64,000 nucleotides of DNA from Bacteroidales bacterium UBA6229. Its GTDB lineage: Bacteria > Bacteroidota > Bacteroidia > Bacteroidales > F082. Both the position numbers and the translations under genes were made by a program. The DNA lies in assembly GCA_002440975.1 (NCBI GenBank), contig DJWN01000021.1, forward strand, positions 11,684 through 75,683, given 5' to 3'. A model generated the notes under the pieces. That model ran no database searches, was not told the DNA's origin, and saw only the letters and a list, made by a program, of their open reading frames with translations. Below are positions 17,503 through 26,617 of the stretch, in pieces (the first letter of the stretch is position 1; every line of letters starts with the position of its first letter).

Positions 17503-18204
17503 ATGCGCTTAAGCTTCGATCTTGATTTCCCTCCGGTTGACCAGGCCAATGACGCCGGACTGCTGGCAATCGGTGGTACTGTTAGTCCGGGAAACTTGCT
17601 TCTGGCCTACTCCAAAGGAATCTTTCCCTGGAATGTAGAAAGTGAGCCGGTGATGTGGTGGTCGCCAGATCCAAGAATGGTACTCAAACCACAAGATTTT
17701 AAAGCATCGAAAAGTCTAAGAAAACTTGTACGTGAAGCTAATTACAGCCTCAGAATAGATACTTGTTTTGAAAATGTTATGATCAATTGTGCTTTCAACC
17801 TTCGGAAAGGTGAACGAGGAACCTGGATTACGGCTGATCTGACCGATGGATTTGTAGCACTTCATAAAACGGGATTTGCACATTCATTCGAGATTTTCAT
17901 GGATGAAAAACTTGTTGGCGGGCTTTATGGCTTGGCTATCGGGCAGGTTTTTTTTGGTGAATCCATGTTTCATAAGGTTTCAAATGCTTCTAAACTTGCC
18001 TTTTATCATTTAATCGAATTTCTGAATCGAAATAATTTTAAACTCATAGACGCCCAGCAGGAAACACAGCATTTAAAAAGTCTCGGGGCGTATGCAATCA
18101 TGCGCGATGAATTTGTCAGTTTATTAAACAATTATGTCAATCAACCAAGTTTATGTGGTAATTGGGGGAAAGGGCAAACCCGATATTTTCGCTTAACCTT
18201 GTGA
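17503..18204 (+). CDS. aat: Leucyl/phenylalanyl-tRNA--protein transferase
   Basis: Transfers Leu or Phe from tRNA to the N-termini of proteins starting with Lys or Arg, marking them for ClpS-dependent degradation (the bacterial N-degron pathway). The 233-residue protein shows the family signatures LLAYSKGIFPW, WWSPDPRMVL, GTWIT, GGLYGLAIGQVFFGESMFH and LIDAQQETQHLKSLGA. Full length. The ClpS adaptor is not in the window, although a Clp unfoldase gene lies about 7 kb away. Confidence 0.95.
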   Translation: MRLSFDLDFPPVDQANDAGLLAIGGTVSPGNLLLAYSKGIFPWNVESEPVMWWSPDPRMVLKPQDFKASKSLRKLVREANYSLRIDTCFENVMINCAFNLRKGERGTWITADLTDGFVALHKTGFAHSFEIFMDEKLVGGLYGLAIGQVFFGESMFHKVSNASKLAFYHLIEFLNRNNFKLIDAQQETQHLKSLGAYAIMRDEFVSLLNNYVNQPSLCGNWGKGQTRYFRLTL

Positions 18205-18249
18205 TTTTTAAATCACCTGCTTTTCGTAATTTTACACAAATTTTTTTTC

Positions 18250-18735
18250 ATGCCAAACGAATCAATGAATCGGAATAAATTTATGCAGATGGCCATAGAT
18301 TTGGCTGCTTCCAATTTAAAAAGTGGAAAAGGCGGGCCTTTTGGAGCGGTGATTGTAAAAAATGGTGAAGTGGTTGGAAAAGGCTCAAACGAGGTAACAT
18401 CAACGAATGATCCCACAGCCCATGCCGAAGTTGTAGCCATTCGCAATGCTTGTAAAAACCTGAACACCTATCAATTAGAAGATTGTGAAGTATATGCCAG
18501 CTGTGAGCCTTGCCCCATGTGTTTGGGAGCTATTTATTGGTCAAGAGTAAAAAAACTCTATTTTGCTGCAACCAGAGAAGATGCTGCAAATGCCGGATTT
18601 GATGATTCCTATATTTACAATCAGGTGCCTTTGAAGCCTGAAAAGCGCGACATAGGCAGTGTTCAGTTAATGAGGCCACAAGCCGTAAAGGTGTTCGAAA
18701 AGTGGATCGCAAGCGAACAAAAGATCCCCTATTGA
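18250..18735 (+). CDS. guaD: Guanine deaminase (cytidine-deaminase superfamily)
   Basis: Hydrolyses guanine to xanthine in purine salvage or catabolism. The 161-residue protein has the zinc motif HAE and PCPMC of the CDA fold, and its overall pattern (GGPFGAVIVK, NDPTAHAEV, SCEPCPMCLGAIYW, NAGFDDSYIY, a C-terminal tyrosine) is close to Bacillus subtilis GuaD rather than the tRNA deaminase TadA, which lacks the GFDDSYIY segment. The C-terminal tail ending in IPY corresponds to the domain-swapped lid of GuaD. Its stop overlaps the next gene's start by one base (TGATG). Confidence 0.88.
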   Translation: MPNESMNRNKFMQMAIDLAASNLKSGKGGPFGAVIVKNGEVVGKGSNEVTSTNDPTAHAEVVAIRNACKNLNTYQLEDCEVYASCEPCPMCLGAIYWSRVKKLYFAATREDAANAGFDDSYIYNQVPLKPEKRDIGSVQLMRPQAVKVFEKWIASEQKIPY

Positions 18736-19502
18736 TGAAAGCCTCAAATCCTTTTATTGCTGAAGCTGCACACAAAATAATCGAGGCAAACCATGCCATT
18801 GCTTTCACAGGTGCCGGTATTTCTGCGGAGAGTGGCATTCCACCTTTTCGAGGCGAAGGAGGAATTTGGAATACTTACGATCCCATTGTGCTGGATATCA
18901 GATATTTTTTGAGTAATTACGAGCAATCCTGGCAGGCAGTCAAAGCCATTTTCTACGATTTTTTAAGTGATAAATACCCGAATCCTGCACATGAAACCCT
19001 GGCAGCCTGGGAGAAATCAGGCATCCTTAAAAATGTGATTACACAGAATATTGACAACCTCCATCAGCAAGCAGGATGCACAAAAGTTATTGAATACCAC
19101 GGTAATGCACAACGCTTGATTTGTTTGGATTGCCGACAGGAATTTGAAGTGAAAAAATGGGTTTTTAATGCAAAAGCTCCAATTTGCACAAATTGTAATG
19201 GAAAACTGAAACCTGACTTTATCTTTTTTGGCGAACGAATTCCCGAACAGGCAACAAATGAATCACTTAACGAAGTGGAGAATTGTGATTTAATACTTTT
19301 GATTGGTGCATCCGGCGAGGTAGCACCCGCCAATCAATTACCTTTAGTTGCAGCTCGTAATGGTGCTTATGTAATTGAAATTAATACAGATAAAACTCAT
19401 TACACCCAATCAATCGTTGACCTCTCACTCAGAGGCTCCTCCGCAAGTTTATTACCCAAAATTGCTGATATCATTCAGCATGAAAAATTTAATATTGAAT
19501 AA
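18735..19502 (+). CDS. cobB: NAD-dependent protein deacylase (Sir2 family)
   Basis: Removes acyl groups from lysines using NAD+. The 255-residue protein has the sirtuin NAD motif GAGISAESGIPPFRG, QNIDNLHQQAG, the catalytic histidine in YHGN, a four-cysteine zinc site (CLDC ... CTNC), and a C-terminal IEIN segment for the nicotinamide ribose. The zinc domain and sequence order fit class III/U-type bacterial CobB enzymes. The ATG at 18735 overlaps the guaD stop and gives the normal N-terminus; a longer frame from 18702 does not. Translationally coupled to guaD. Confidence 0.93.
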   Translation: MKASNPFIAEAAHKIIEANHAIAFTGAGISAESGIPPFRGEGGIWNTYDPIVLDIRYFLSNYEQSWQAVKAIFYDFLSDKYPNPAHETLAAWEKSGILKNVITQNIDNLHQQAGCTKVIEYHGNAQRLICLDCRQEFEVKKWVFNAKAPICTNCNGKLKPDFIFFGERIPEQATNESLNEVENCDLILLIGASGEVAPANQLPLVAARNGAYVIEINTDKTHYTQSIVDLSLRGSSASLLPKIADIIQHEKFNIE

Positions 19503-19503
19503 A

Positions 19504-21045
19504 ATGAAAAGCTTAAAAACACTGTTAACCTTTACTTTTTCGCTCCTGTTTCTTTTTAATAAGGCACAAGTGAGCGATCACAGCATTCAAAAACTGGACT
19601 CCATTTACCAAAAAGCACTGATCGATTGGAATGTTCCCGGTATGGCTATTGCCATTGTTAGCGATGATTCAGTCTGGTTATCAAAAGGTTACGGTGTAAC
19701 TGATATCACAACCCGTCAGGCAGTTGACGCCAATACACTTTTTGCCTTGGCTAGTAACACCAAATCTTTTACAAGCACAGCACTGGCCATGCTTGCAGAC
19801 GAAAGAAAGATTAGTTGGAACCAAAAAGTGGTCGAAATTTTGCCCTGGTTCAAAATGTATAATCCCTATGTTACTGCAGAAATGACAGTGGAAGACCTTT
19901 TAAGTCACCGAAGCGGACTCAAAACTTTTTCGGGCGATCTGATCTGGTATGGAAGCACTTATTCAAGAGAAGAAATCATTCAAAAAATCCAGTATTTAAA
20001 GCCAGTTTATGGCTTCAGAGAACATTTTGGTTATTCAAACCTTATGTTCATCACTGCCGGTGAACTAATTCCGGCCCTTACTGGTACAAGTTGGGATGAT
20101 TTTATTCAGAATCGTATCCTTAATGCACTGAATATGAAGCGTTCGACCCTGCATGTTTCTGGCCTGCACAATCTTGATAATATTGCGCAACCTCACACCT
20201 ATGTTAACGGTGAACCCAGACAAATTCCCTGGCTTGACTGGGACAATATGGGGCCGGCCGGCTCACTCATTTCAAGTGCCAATGATATGGCTAACTGGCT
20301 GCAAATGAATCTGTCAAAAGGTGTTTTCGGTCAGGATACTTTGGTGAGCAAACGTCAATTATTCGATCTCTGGTCGCCCAGGACAATTCTTGATGTTTCG
20401 CCCGGATCAATGGCCATGTTCCCCGAAACAAACTTCAAAAGTTATGGTTTAGGCTGGTCTTTAATGGATTACAATGGATTTAAAGTGATAGGACACAACG
20501 GCGGTTATGACGGGATGATCAGCCAAACGTTTTTTGTTCCGGAAGCTAATGTGGGAGTGGTAATCATGACCAACGCCCTCTCCACTTTGTATTATCCGCT
20601 TTATTATCACACGCTCGATGAACTTTTAAATGTTGAAAAGAAGCGCAACTGGAACGATGAATTACTGCAAATGATCCAAAAGAATGAGGAAAGAAAAAAG
20701 GAACAACTTCAGGCTGAAGAGGCTAAACGTGTTCTGAATACCAAGCCTTCCCTCCCACTCGATCACTATGCAGGAATATTTGGAGGAAAAATATACGACA
20801 CCATAAGTGTAACGTTGAATAACAATCAACTGGAACTTCAGTTTGCCAGAAGTCCTCAATTTTTTGCAATCTTAAAACACTGGCATTATGACACCTTCCA
20901 GATAGAATTCGAGGCCTTCCCTTCTTTGCCAAAAGGCTATGTGACTTTTGAGATGGACCGAAAAGGACATGTTTCCGGCATCGAAATATTTCTGGATAAC
21001 CCTGACTTTGATTTCACTGAATTTGATCTGCAAAAGCTTAATTAA
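19504..21045 (+). CDS. Secreted serine hydrolase of the beta-lactamase/PBP4* family
   Basis: A 513-residue exported enzyme: signal peptide (residues 1-22), class C beta-lactamase-like domain with the SxxK nucleophile motif in ASNTKSF, the YSN motif in FGYSNLMF, and HNGGYDG as the third active-site motif. The C-terminal 100 residues form a DUF3471-like domain (DHYAGIFGGK...). Members are D-aminopeptidases, esterases or peptidoglycan-linked hydrolases; the substrate is not predictable. The start at 19504 follows the sirtuin stop directly and gives a signal peptide, while the longer in-frame extension to 19375 lies inside the sirtuin gene. Confidence 0.88.
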   Translation: MKSLKTLLTFTFSLLFLFNKAQVSDHSIQKLDSIYQKALIDWNVPGMAIAIVSDDSVWLSKGYGVTDITTRQAVDANTLFALASNTKSFTSTALAMLADERKISWNQKVVEILPWFKMYNPYVTAEMTVEDLLSHRSGLKTFSGDLIWYGSTYSREEIIQKIQYLKPVYGFREHFGYSNLMFITAGELIPALTGTSWDDFIQNRILNALNMKRSTLHVSGLHNLDNIAQPHTYVNGEPRQIPWLDWDNMGPAGSLISSANDMANWLQMNLSKGVFGQDTLVSKRQLFDLWSPRTILDVSPGSMAMFPETNFKSYGLGWSLMDYNGFKVIGHNGGYDGMISQTFFVPEANVGVVIMTNALSTLYYPLYYHTLDELLNVEKKRNWNDELLQMIQKNEERKKEQLQAEEAKRVLNTKPSLPLDHYAGIFGGKIYDTISVTLNNNQLELQFARSPQFFAILKHWHYDTFQIEFEAFPSLPKGYVTFEMDRKGHVSGIEIFLDNPDFDFTEFDLQKLN

Positions 21046-21050
21046 GCAAA

Positions 21051-22337
21051 TCAAACTACCGGTATTTTCTTTTCATTTTTGTAAGACCAAACATTGACTC
21101 CTATGGCTATTGCCAACGAAACTAATGCTACGGTAAAAGTAGTGATCAAGCCAAATTTTTCGTAAAAAAACACGCCAATGGTGGGTGCAAAAAGTGCTCT
21201 GAATCCGGTTAAAAACAAATGAACTGATTGATAAGTACCCGCTTCTTCTGCTTTGCAAAAATAAGCCGAACCAATGTTCCATAACAACACCATTGTTGCA
21301 GCAAAAACCCCATGTGCGAGTATATAGCAAATGAGAACATAATACAACTTGATACCTGCTATTTCAGTATAGGCTGGAATCCAAACTGTTAGCATTAAAA
21401 AGAAAATGTAAAGAAAAATAGAGCTGTAGGTCAACACCGAAAACTTACGTGGATCAAGGTTTCCGAGCAATCCTCCAAAATATGGCAATAATAGGATAGC
21501 CAATACATTATATGCGTTTTTATAAAAAGCCATACTGCTGTAATTCAAATCTAGTCCTTCATAAAAGAAAATCGCAATCACCGTTACAGATACCATAAAC
21601 GAAAAACCGTAAAACATAAAACCAATTTCAAAATGACGATAAGGTCTGTTGGTTTTCAATATCTGAATCATATCCCTTGCAGAGGCTTTGACGGAAACCC
21701 AAAAATTTTGCCTGTAAAGCACGATTCGCTCTTCAATACGTATCAATGAAAGCAGCCATAATCCAATCATACTCAACAGCCCTGCCAAAGGGAGACTCCA
21801 CTTGAAAATATAATAATTCTGATCGAGCAAAACCCCATAAACAAAAGTGACAAGTAACATCACAATTTTATTCACAGAGGTAGCATAGCTGTATAATTTT
21901 CCAAAATGCTGGTGATCATAATTATTCTTTAATAAAAAATTAATTGTTGGGTTAATCACCAGTGCACCAAGATAATAGATCAGGAAAATTCCAAGAAAAA
22001 CAAGGTGATAGATCGAAGAATTTATATAGGCAGACGCTTCTGATGGAAAAAACGCAAGTGCGAGTAGTGGCACACGGGTTATCAATGCAGTCTTACGCAA
22101 AAGAACAGCACGATTACTTACTCGTTTAAGCCATTCGTTCATGATGAAAAGCAAGATGAAAACAGCCATACTAAACTGAAAGAGCAGGCTCATCTGGTAA
22201 TTGCTGCCTTGCATGCTTTTTAGAAATACAAACTCGTTGAGTGCTAAAATTCCCAATACAAACCCTTCGATGGTTGCATAGGTGGTGTGTAAATAAAAAG
22301 TACGTTTTTCGTCAGGATTTAGACGTGGCAAGGCCAT
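21051..22337 (-). CDS. Major facilitator superfamily transporter
   Basis: A 428-residue protein with about 12 hydrophobic helices and an MFS-like layout with a longer polar linker in the middle (SLIRIEERIVLYRQNFWVS). It resembles poorly characterised Bacteroidota MFS permeases; no substrate motif was recognised. The start at 22337 (MALPRLNPDEKR) was chosen because the longer frame to 22406 has a polar, unlikely N-terminus. Convergent with the serine hydrolase (5-bp gap). Confidence 0.75.
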   Translation of the reverse strand: MALPRLNPDEKRTFYLHTTYATIEGFVLGILALNEFVFLKSMQGSNYQMSLLFQFSMAVFILLFIMNEWLKRVSNRAVLLRKTALITRVPLLALAFFPSEASAYINSSIYHLVFLGIFLIYYLGALVINPTINFLLKNNYDHQHFGKLYSYATSVNKIVMLLVTFVYGVLLDQNYYIFKWSLPLAGLLSMIGLWLLSLIRIEERIVLYRQNFWVSVKASARDMIQILKTNRPYRHFEIGFMFYGFSFMVSVTVIAIFFYEGLDLNYSSMAFYKNAYNVLAILLLPYFGGLLGNLDPRKFSVLTYSSIFLYIFFLMLTVWIPAYTEIAGIKLYYVLICYILAHGVFAATMVLLWNIGSAYFCKAEEAGTYQSVHLFLTGFRALFAPTIGVFFYEKFGLITTFTVALVSLAIAIGVNVWSYKNEKKIPVV

Positions 22338-22517
22338 GCTGCAATTTTGATGCGAAATTACAAAAAGCTGCTGTAGAATTCCCTTTGTAATCGTTGTTGA
22401 GTCCACTCCGAAAATTCAATTTGCCCTTTTCGGAGTGGTCTCAAGGTTTAAAATTTTGATCCTTTGGTAAAAACAATCCGTCATAAAACTTGTTTACATC
22501 TTACTAATAACCTAAAT

Positions 22518-23066
22518 ATGAAAACAATTATCTTATTGATTATAACACTCTTAACATCTTCAGGTCTGATGGCACAAAGTAGTTTTTACGATTTTGTGGT
22601 AAAAGACATTGATGGAAACGAATTTCCTTTGTCCAGTCTAAAAGACAAAAAAGTAATGGTGGTAAACACTGCAAGCAAGTGTGGCCTGACACCACAGTAC
22701 GAAAAACTTGAAAAGCTTTATCAGGAATATGGTTCTGAAAGCTTTGTAATCATTGGATTTCCGGCCAATAATTTCATGAATCAGGAGCCGGGAAACGAGG
22801 CAGAGATCAAAGAATTTTGCACCCTAAACTATGGTGTGAGCTTTCCAATGATGTCGAAAATTTCTGTTAAAGGTGATGATATCCATCCGCTTTACGAATG
22901 GTTGACCAGTAAAGAAAAAAATGGTTTTGAAGATTCAAGTGTCGGTTGGAATTTTCAAAAATATCTGATCGATGAAAACGGAAAACTGGTAAAGGTGGTC
23001 AAACCTCGCACCGATCCTTACGATGAAAGCATAATTTCCTGGCTAACCAATAAATCCGGCCAATAA
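22518..23066 (+). CDS. Exported glutathione peroxidase-like thiol peroxidase
   Basis: Reduces hydroperoxides. The 182-residue protein has a signal peptide (MKTIILLIITLLTSSGLMAQ) and the Gpx motifs NTASKCGLTPQ with peroxidatic cysteine, GFPANNFMNQEPG and WNFQKYLID. It carries Cys rather than selenocysteine. Instead of the usual FPCNQF it has FPANNF, so the resolving cysteine is probably that in EFCTLNYG, as in thioredoxin-dependent Gpx enzymes. The start at 22518 gives the signal peptide. Its stop codon lies inside the loop of the terminator hairpin. Confidence 0.9.
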   Translation: MKTIILLIITLLTSSGLMAQSSFYDFVVKDIDGNEFPLSSLKDKKVMVVNTASKCGLTPQYEKLEKLYQEYGSESFVIIGFPANNFMNQEPGNEAEIKEFCTLNYGVSFPMMSKISVKGDDIHPLYEWLTSKEKNGFEDSSVGWNFQKYLIDENGKLVKVVKPRTDPYDESIISWLTNKSGQ

Positions 23067-23088
23067 GACCGGATTCAATTGGTTTTTT
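23045..23088 (+). terminator. Rho-independent terminator overlapping the end of the peroxidase gene
   Basis: AACCAAT (23045-23051) pairs with ATTGGTT (23078-23084), and AATCCGG (23053-23059) pairs with CCGGATT (23069-23075), together a 14-bp stem with one small internal loop, followed by a T-run (23083-23088). The TAA stop (23064-23066) sits in the apical loop. Confidence 0.8.
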
Positions 23089-23095
23089 CATGATG

Positions 23096-23130
23096 GAGAG
23101 GTCGTCTAATCTTAGGTGACCTCTTTTTAT
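23096..23130. terminator. Hairpin terminator between convergent genes
   Basis: AGAGGTC (23097-23103) and GACCTCT (23118-23124) form a 7-bp stem with a T-run after it. It can act for the plus strand and, in reverse, for the minus-strand amidohydrolase whose stop it overlaps. Confidence 0.6.
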
Positions 23131-24770
23131 TTTTCATAGACCAGTTCACCAGAAACACAAAGGGTAATCACCTTTGTTTCAAGTATTTGATTTTCATCTG
23201 CTTTCATGATATCCGTATCCAAAACAACGAAATCAGCTGCTTTACCGGTTTCTATGCTGCCCTTGCTATTTTCCTCAAAAATTCCTTTGGCAGCCCAAAT
23301 GGTAATGGAACGCAAAGCGTCCTCGCGATTCAGGGCGTTCTCCATATGAAAACCTCCGGCAGGAATACCCTGGCTGCTTTTTCTGAATACAGCTGAATAG
23401 AAGGTTTTTAAAGGGTCAATATCCTCAATCGGAAAGTCAGTTCCATTGATCAGCCATCCATTTTCATTTAAAAGTGTTTGCTGGGCATAAGCTCCCTTTA
23501 TCCGCTCATTTCCAATGCGATCAGGTACCCAAAGCATATCAGAAGTTGCGTGTGTGCTCTGAATAGAAGGAATGATTTTAAATTTACCAAACATCTTAAA
23601 ATCATCAGGATGTACAATTTGAGCATGTTCGATGCGCCATCTGCGGTCATTTTGTTCCGGTAAAAACTTACTATAAAGGTTTAAAACATAACGATTTGCA
23701 GCATCACCAATGGCATGAGTATTCACCTGAAAACCGTTTTCAAATGCACGTCTGCAAATATCTTCGTAAAACTCGTCGGCAAAAAGCTTGATTCCATAGC
23801 TGTTTGATGCATCGTTGTAGGGTTCAATCAGCCAGGCTCCTCTCGATCCCAAGGCACCATCGGCATACAGCTTAACAGCAGTAATGGAAAGCCTCTCACC
23901 AAATTGAGGTCCTTTAGGCATAAAATAGTCCAGGGTAAGGCTGTCAGGATCAAGCATGGCATTGATTTTCATTTTTAAGCTTCCCTCCTTCTGCAGGTTA
24001 TCAATCAACTTGATCTTCGAAAGGGGCAAACCTGCATCAACAACACCTGACAAACCTTTGCTGAAGCAGGAATCCTGTGCAGCCCACAAAGCTTTGATTT
24101 GTTCTTGTTTGGTCAATGTTGGGATTAATTTTTTCACGGGTTCTTCCGCATTATCAATAAGAATACCACTTGGTGTACCATCTTTACGCAATTGCACCTC
24201 ACCACCTTCAACAACAGTTTTTTCATCAATTCCAGCTGCTTCGAGGGCTGCTTTACTGGTCAGAGCGGCATGGCCATCAATTCTTATCAGAAATACCTTT
24301 TTCCCAGGAAAGTGCTTCTCGAGCAATGCATTATCCGGAAATTGCTTTTCGGGCCAAAGATTCTGATCCCAGCCCCTTCCCAAAAGCCAATCGGACGTAT
24401 TTGATACTTCATGCAATTCCAGCCTTTCTATCACGTCCTCAAGTGATTGACTTCCGGCTAGTTCGGCATACCTGATCAAATTTTCACCATAACCCATAAA
24501 GTGACAATGGCCGTCAATAAATCCTGGAAAAATAGCCTTGCCTTCAGCATTTATAATTTTTTCTGAAGCATAGGTATGTAAAATTTCTGCCGAGCTACCA
24601 ACAGCAACAAACTTTCCATCAGTAACAGCAAAGGCCTGCTGCGTCGAAAAAGCAGAATCAACGGTATAAATTGTCGCGTTATGAACGATCAAATCTACTT
24701 GTATCTTAGAGGAATTACAGGCAGTCATCATAAGTATAATTATCAGATTTTTTAATGATATTATTTTCAT
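23127..24770 (-). CDS. Lipoprotein metal-dependent amidohydrolase (YtcJ-like)
   Basis: A 547-residue member of the COG1574/YtcJ amidohydrolase family (amidohydrolase 3 group). It has the metal-binding HxH in FIDGHCHFMG, a HAIGDAANR segment, IEHAQIVHPDD and the C-terminal KAADFVVLD strand. The N-terminus carries a lipoprotein signal with a lipobox ending MMTAC, so it is anchored outside the inner membrane, which is unusual compared with cytoplasmic relatives. The substrate is unknown; related enzymes hydrolyse N-substituted formamides or act on amides and imidazolone rings. The start at 24770 gives the signal peptide. Last gene after the ABC importer, 51 bp downstream. Confidence 0.88.
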   Translation of the reverse strand: MKIISLKNLIIILMMTACNSSKIQVDLIVHNATIYTVDSAFSTQQAFAVTDGKFVAVGSSAEILHTYASEKIINAEGKAIFPGFIDGHCHFMGYGENLIRYAELAGSQSLEDVIERLELHEVSNTSDWLLGRGWDQNLWPEKQFPDNALLEKHFPGKKVFLIRIDGHAALTSKAALEAAGIDEKTVVEGGEVQLRKDGTPSGILIDNAEEPVKKLIPTLTKQEQIKALWAAQDSCFSKGLSGVVDAGLPLSKIKLIDNLQKEGSLKMKINAMLDPDSLTLDYFMPKGPQFGERLSITAVKLYADGALGSRGAWLIEPYNDASNSYGIKLFADEFYEDICRRAFENGFQVNTHAIGDAANRYVLNLYSKFLPEQNDRRWRIEHAQIVHPDDFKMFGKFKIIPSIQSTHATSDMLWVPDRIGNERIKGAYAQQTLLNENGWLINGTDFPIEDIDPLKTFYSAVFRKSSQGIPAGGFHMENALNREDALRSITIWAAKGIFEENSKGSIETGKAADFVVLDTDIMKADENQILETKVITLCVSGELVYEK

Positions 24771-24821
24771 TTTGAATAAGTTATGTAGAATTCTAAACAT
24801 TAGTTATTGTCATTATCAGTT

Positions 24822-25577
24822 TTATCCTTCATAAGCCAGTCCAAAATAACGATCAATAGTTTTGTTTTCGATCATTTGCTTTGGTGTTCCGGATATGAGT
24901 GGTAAATTGGGAGCCATCAACCAAAGTGTGTCAACGTGCTTCAAAATCATATCCAAATCATGTGAGCTCAAAAGTATTGTCTTTTGAGTATCAGCGCATA
25001 ATTTCTTTAAAAGTTTCAACAAATTCAACTTGCTCGGATAATCTAAAAACGCTGCCGGCTCATCAAATAAGATTAATGGGGTATCTTGTGCCAAAGCCTT
25101 AGCAATCAAAACCTTCTGCTTTTCACCATCACTCAAACTTCTAAACAATCTGGATGCAAAATGTTCTATACCAGCCATTTCCATGCTTTCAGTTATGATT
25201 CGTTTGTCAGCTTGGTTCATCTTCATCCACTGGTTGATATAAGGATAACGACCGGTAGCCACAAGGTCGAAAACAGTTAGATATGCTTCCGATATTCGAT
25301 CAGTAAAAACAATGCTTAAGAGTTTGGATAACTGATGTAAATTCAAAGATTTCAAGGCTTTGCCTGCAATTTCGATGCGGCCATTCAGGGCAGGCTGCAT
25401 TCCGGCAATGGTTCTGAATAAGGTTGACTTTCCGGCTCCGTTAGGGCCGCTCAGTGCTACCATTTCTCCTTTATTTACAACGGCTTCGATAGGAGGAGTT
25501 AAAACAACGACCTCTTTGTGCTTACCCTGAGCCTTATAACCGATTTCCAATTGATGCAATTTTAACATTTCTGTCAT
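24822..25577 (-). CDS. ABC transporter ATP-binding protein (FecE/BtuD type)
   Basis: Energises import of an iron chelate, haem or cobalamin. The 251-residue protein has Walker A GPNGAGKST, the Q-loop region, an ABC signature LSDGEKQKV, Walker B LILFDEPAAFLD and the switch histidine in LLSSHDLD. The start at 25577 overlaps the permease stop by 4 bp (ATGA), indicating translational coupling. Third gene in the import operon. Confidence 0.93.
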   Translation of the reverse strand: MTEMLKLHQLEIGYKAQGKHKEVVVLTPPIEAVVNKGEMVALSGPNGAGKSTLFRTIAGMQPALNGRIEIAGKALKSLNLHQLSKLLSIVFTDRISEAYLTVFDLVATGRYPYINQWMKMNQADKRIITESMEMAGIEHFASRLFRSLSDGEKQKVLIAKALAQDTPLILFDEPAAFLDYPSKLNLLKLLKKLCADTQKTILLSSHDLDMILKHVDTLWLMAPNLPLISGTPKQMIENKTIDRYFGLAYEG

Positions 25578-26617
25578 GATACTAATGAATTGGATCTGTG
25601 TTGACGCAGCATGACAGCAATTACAAATGGTGCACCAATAAGGGAAGTAACTGCATTTATGGGTAAGCTTCCTTCAATTCCGGGCAGTCGCGCGATTAAA
25701 TTGCATACAAGTGCCAGAATGATTCCTGTTCCTATGGAGGCCGGAATCAGTACTAAATGATTACTGGTTTTGAATAAGTTACGTGCAATATGAGGAACTG
25801 CCAGACCAATAAATGCGATAGGCCCGGCATAAGCTGTGATCACGGCAGTGAGGTATCCTGCAAGCAAAATGACTAGTCGGGTAATCAAATGAGTATTTAA
25901 ACCCAGGTTCTCAGCATACCTTTCTCCTAACAATAACAAATTCAATGATTTAGACATAAATACACTGAAAATCAATCCAATAGAAATGGCCGTTACAAAA
26001 TAAGGAATTTGTGCCCTGCTAACACCTGAAAACGTTCCCATTCCCCAAATAACAAATGCCTGAATATCCTCTTTACGGCTATAGAAACGCAATAAACCTG
26101 TTATGGATCCTGCAAGATAAGCAATCATTATTCCAATAATCAACAGACTAACGATATGATTTACTCTGGAGCTGGCAGCCATTAAAAAGAACAAAACTGC
26201 CACTGCACCTGCCATGGCTGCCAAACTAATACCTAAATTTCCTATCCAGCCCAATGATGAGATTAGCGAACCGGCATAACGCCCGCTCAAAAACAACAGC
26301 AAAGCCACGCCCAGGCTGGCACCGCTGCTGATACCCAAAATGGAAGGATCAGCAAGCGGATTTCTAAATAAGGTTTGCAACAATAAGCCCGCTACGGCAA
26401 GACCTGCACCGGCAAAAACTGCCACTAACATTTGCGGAATCCGGTAATCCCATATTATTAGGGATTCGCCCACAAAACTTTTGTCACTAAAAAATAATAT
26501 CTGTATAACTTTCTGTGGTTCAATCAATACCGATCCCCAAAGTATGTTAGCCATCATCAAAAGGACAATCCCAAGGCCGATCAGCAGAAAAATAATAACT
26601 AATCGCTTATTCGACAT
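25574..26617 (-). CDS. FecCD/BtuC-family ABC permease
   Basis: A 347-residue inner-membrane permease with about ten helices and the family motifs NPLADPSILGISSGASLGV and GPIAFIGLAVPHIAR, the coupling region that contacts the ATPase. It probably works as a homodimer. It overlaps the substrate-binding protein gene by 11 bp and the ATPase gene by 4 bp. The import substrate could be a siderophore, haem or corrinoid. No riboswitch or Fur box was recognised upstream. Confidence 0.93.
   Translation of the reverse strand: MSNKRLVIIFLLIGLGIVLLMMANILWGSVLIEPQKVIQILFFSDKSFVGESLIIWDYRIPQMLVAVFAGAGLAVAGLLLQTLFRNPLADPSILGISSGASLGVALLLFLSGRYAGSLISSLGWIGNLGISLAAMAGAVAVLFFLMAASSRVNHIVSLLIIGIMIAYLAGSITGLLRFYSRKEDIQAFVIWGMGTFSGVSRAQIPYFVTAISIGLIFSVFMSKSLNLLLLGERYAENLGLNTHLITRLVILLAGYLTAVITAYAGPIAFIGLAVPHIARNLFKTSNHLVLIPASIGTGIILALVCNLIARLPGIEGSLPINAVTSLIGAPFVIAVMLRQHRSNSLVS

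Noticed and set aside
18201..18216. Palindrome GTGATTT-TT-AAATCAC after aat
   Set aside because: The 2-nt loop is too tight and no T-run follows, so I do not call it a terminator; an operator cannot be excluded.
23956..24366. Open frame of 136 codons opposite the amidohydrolase
   Set aside because: Antisense to the well-supported enzyme; no recognisable domain.
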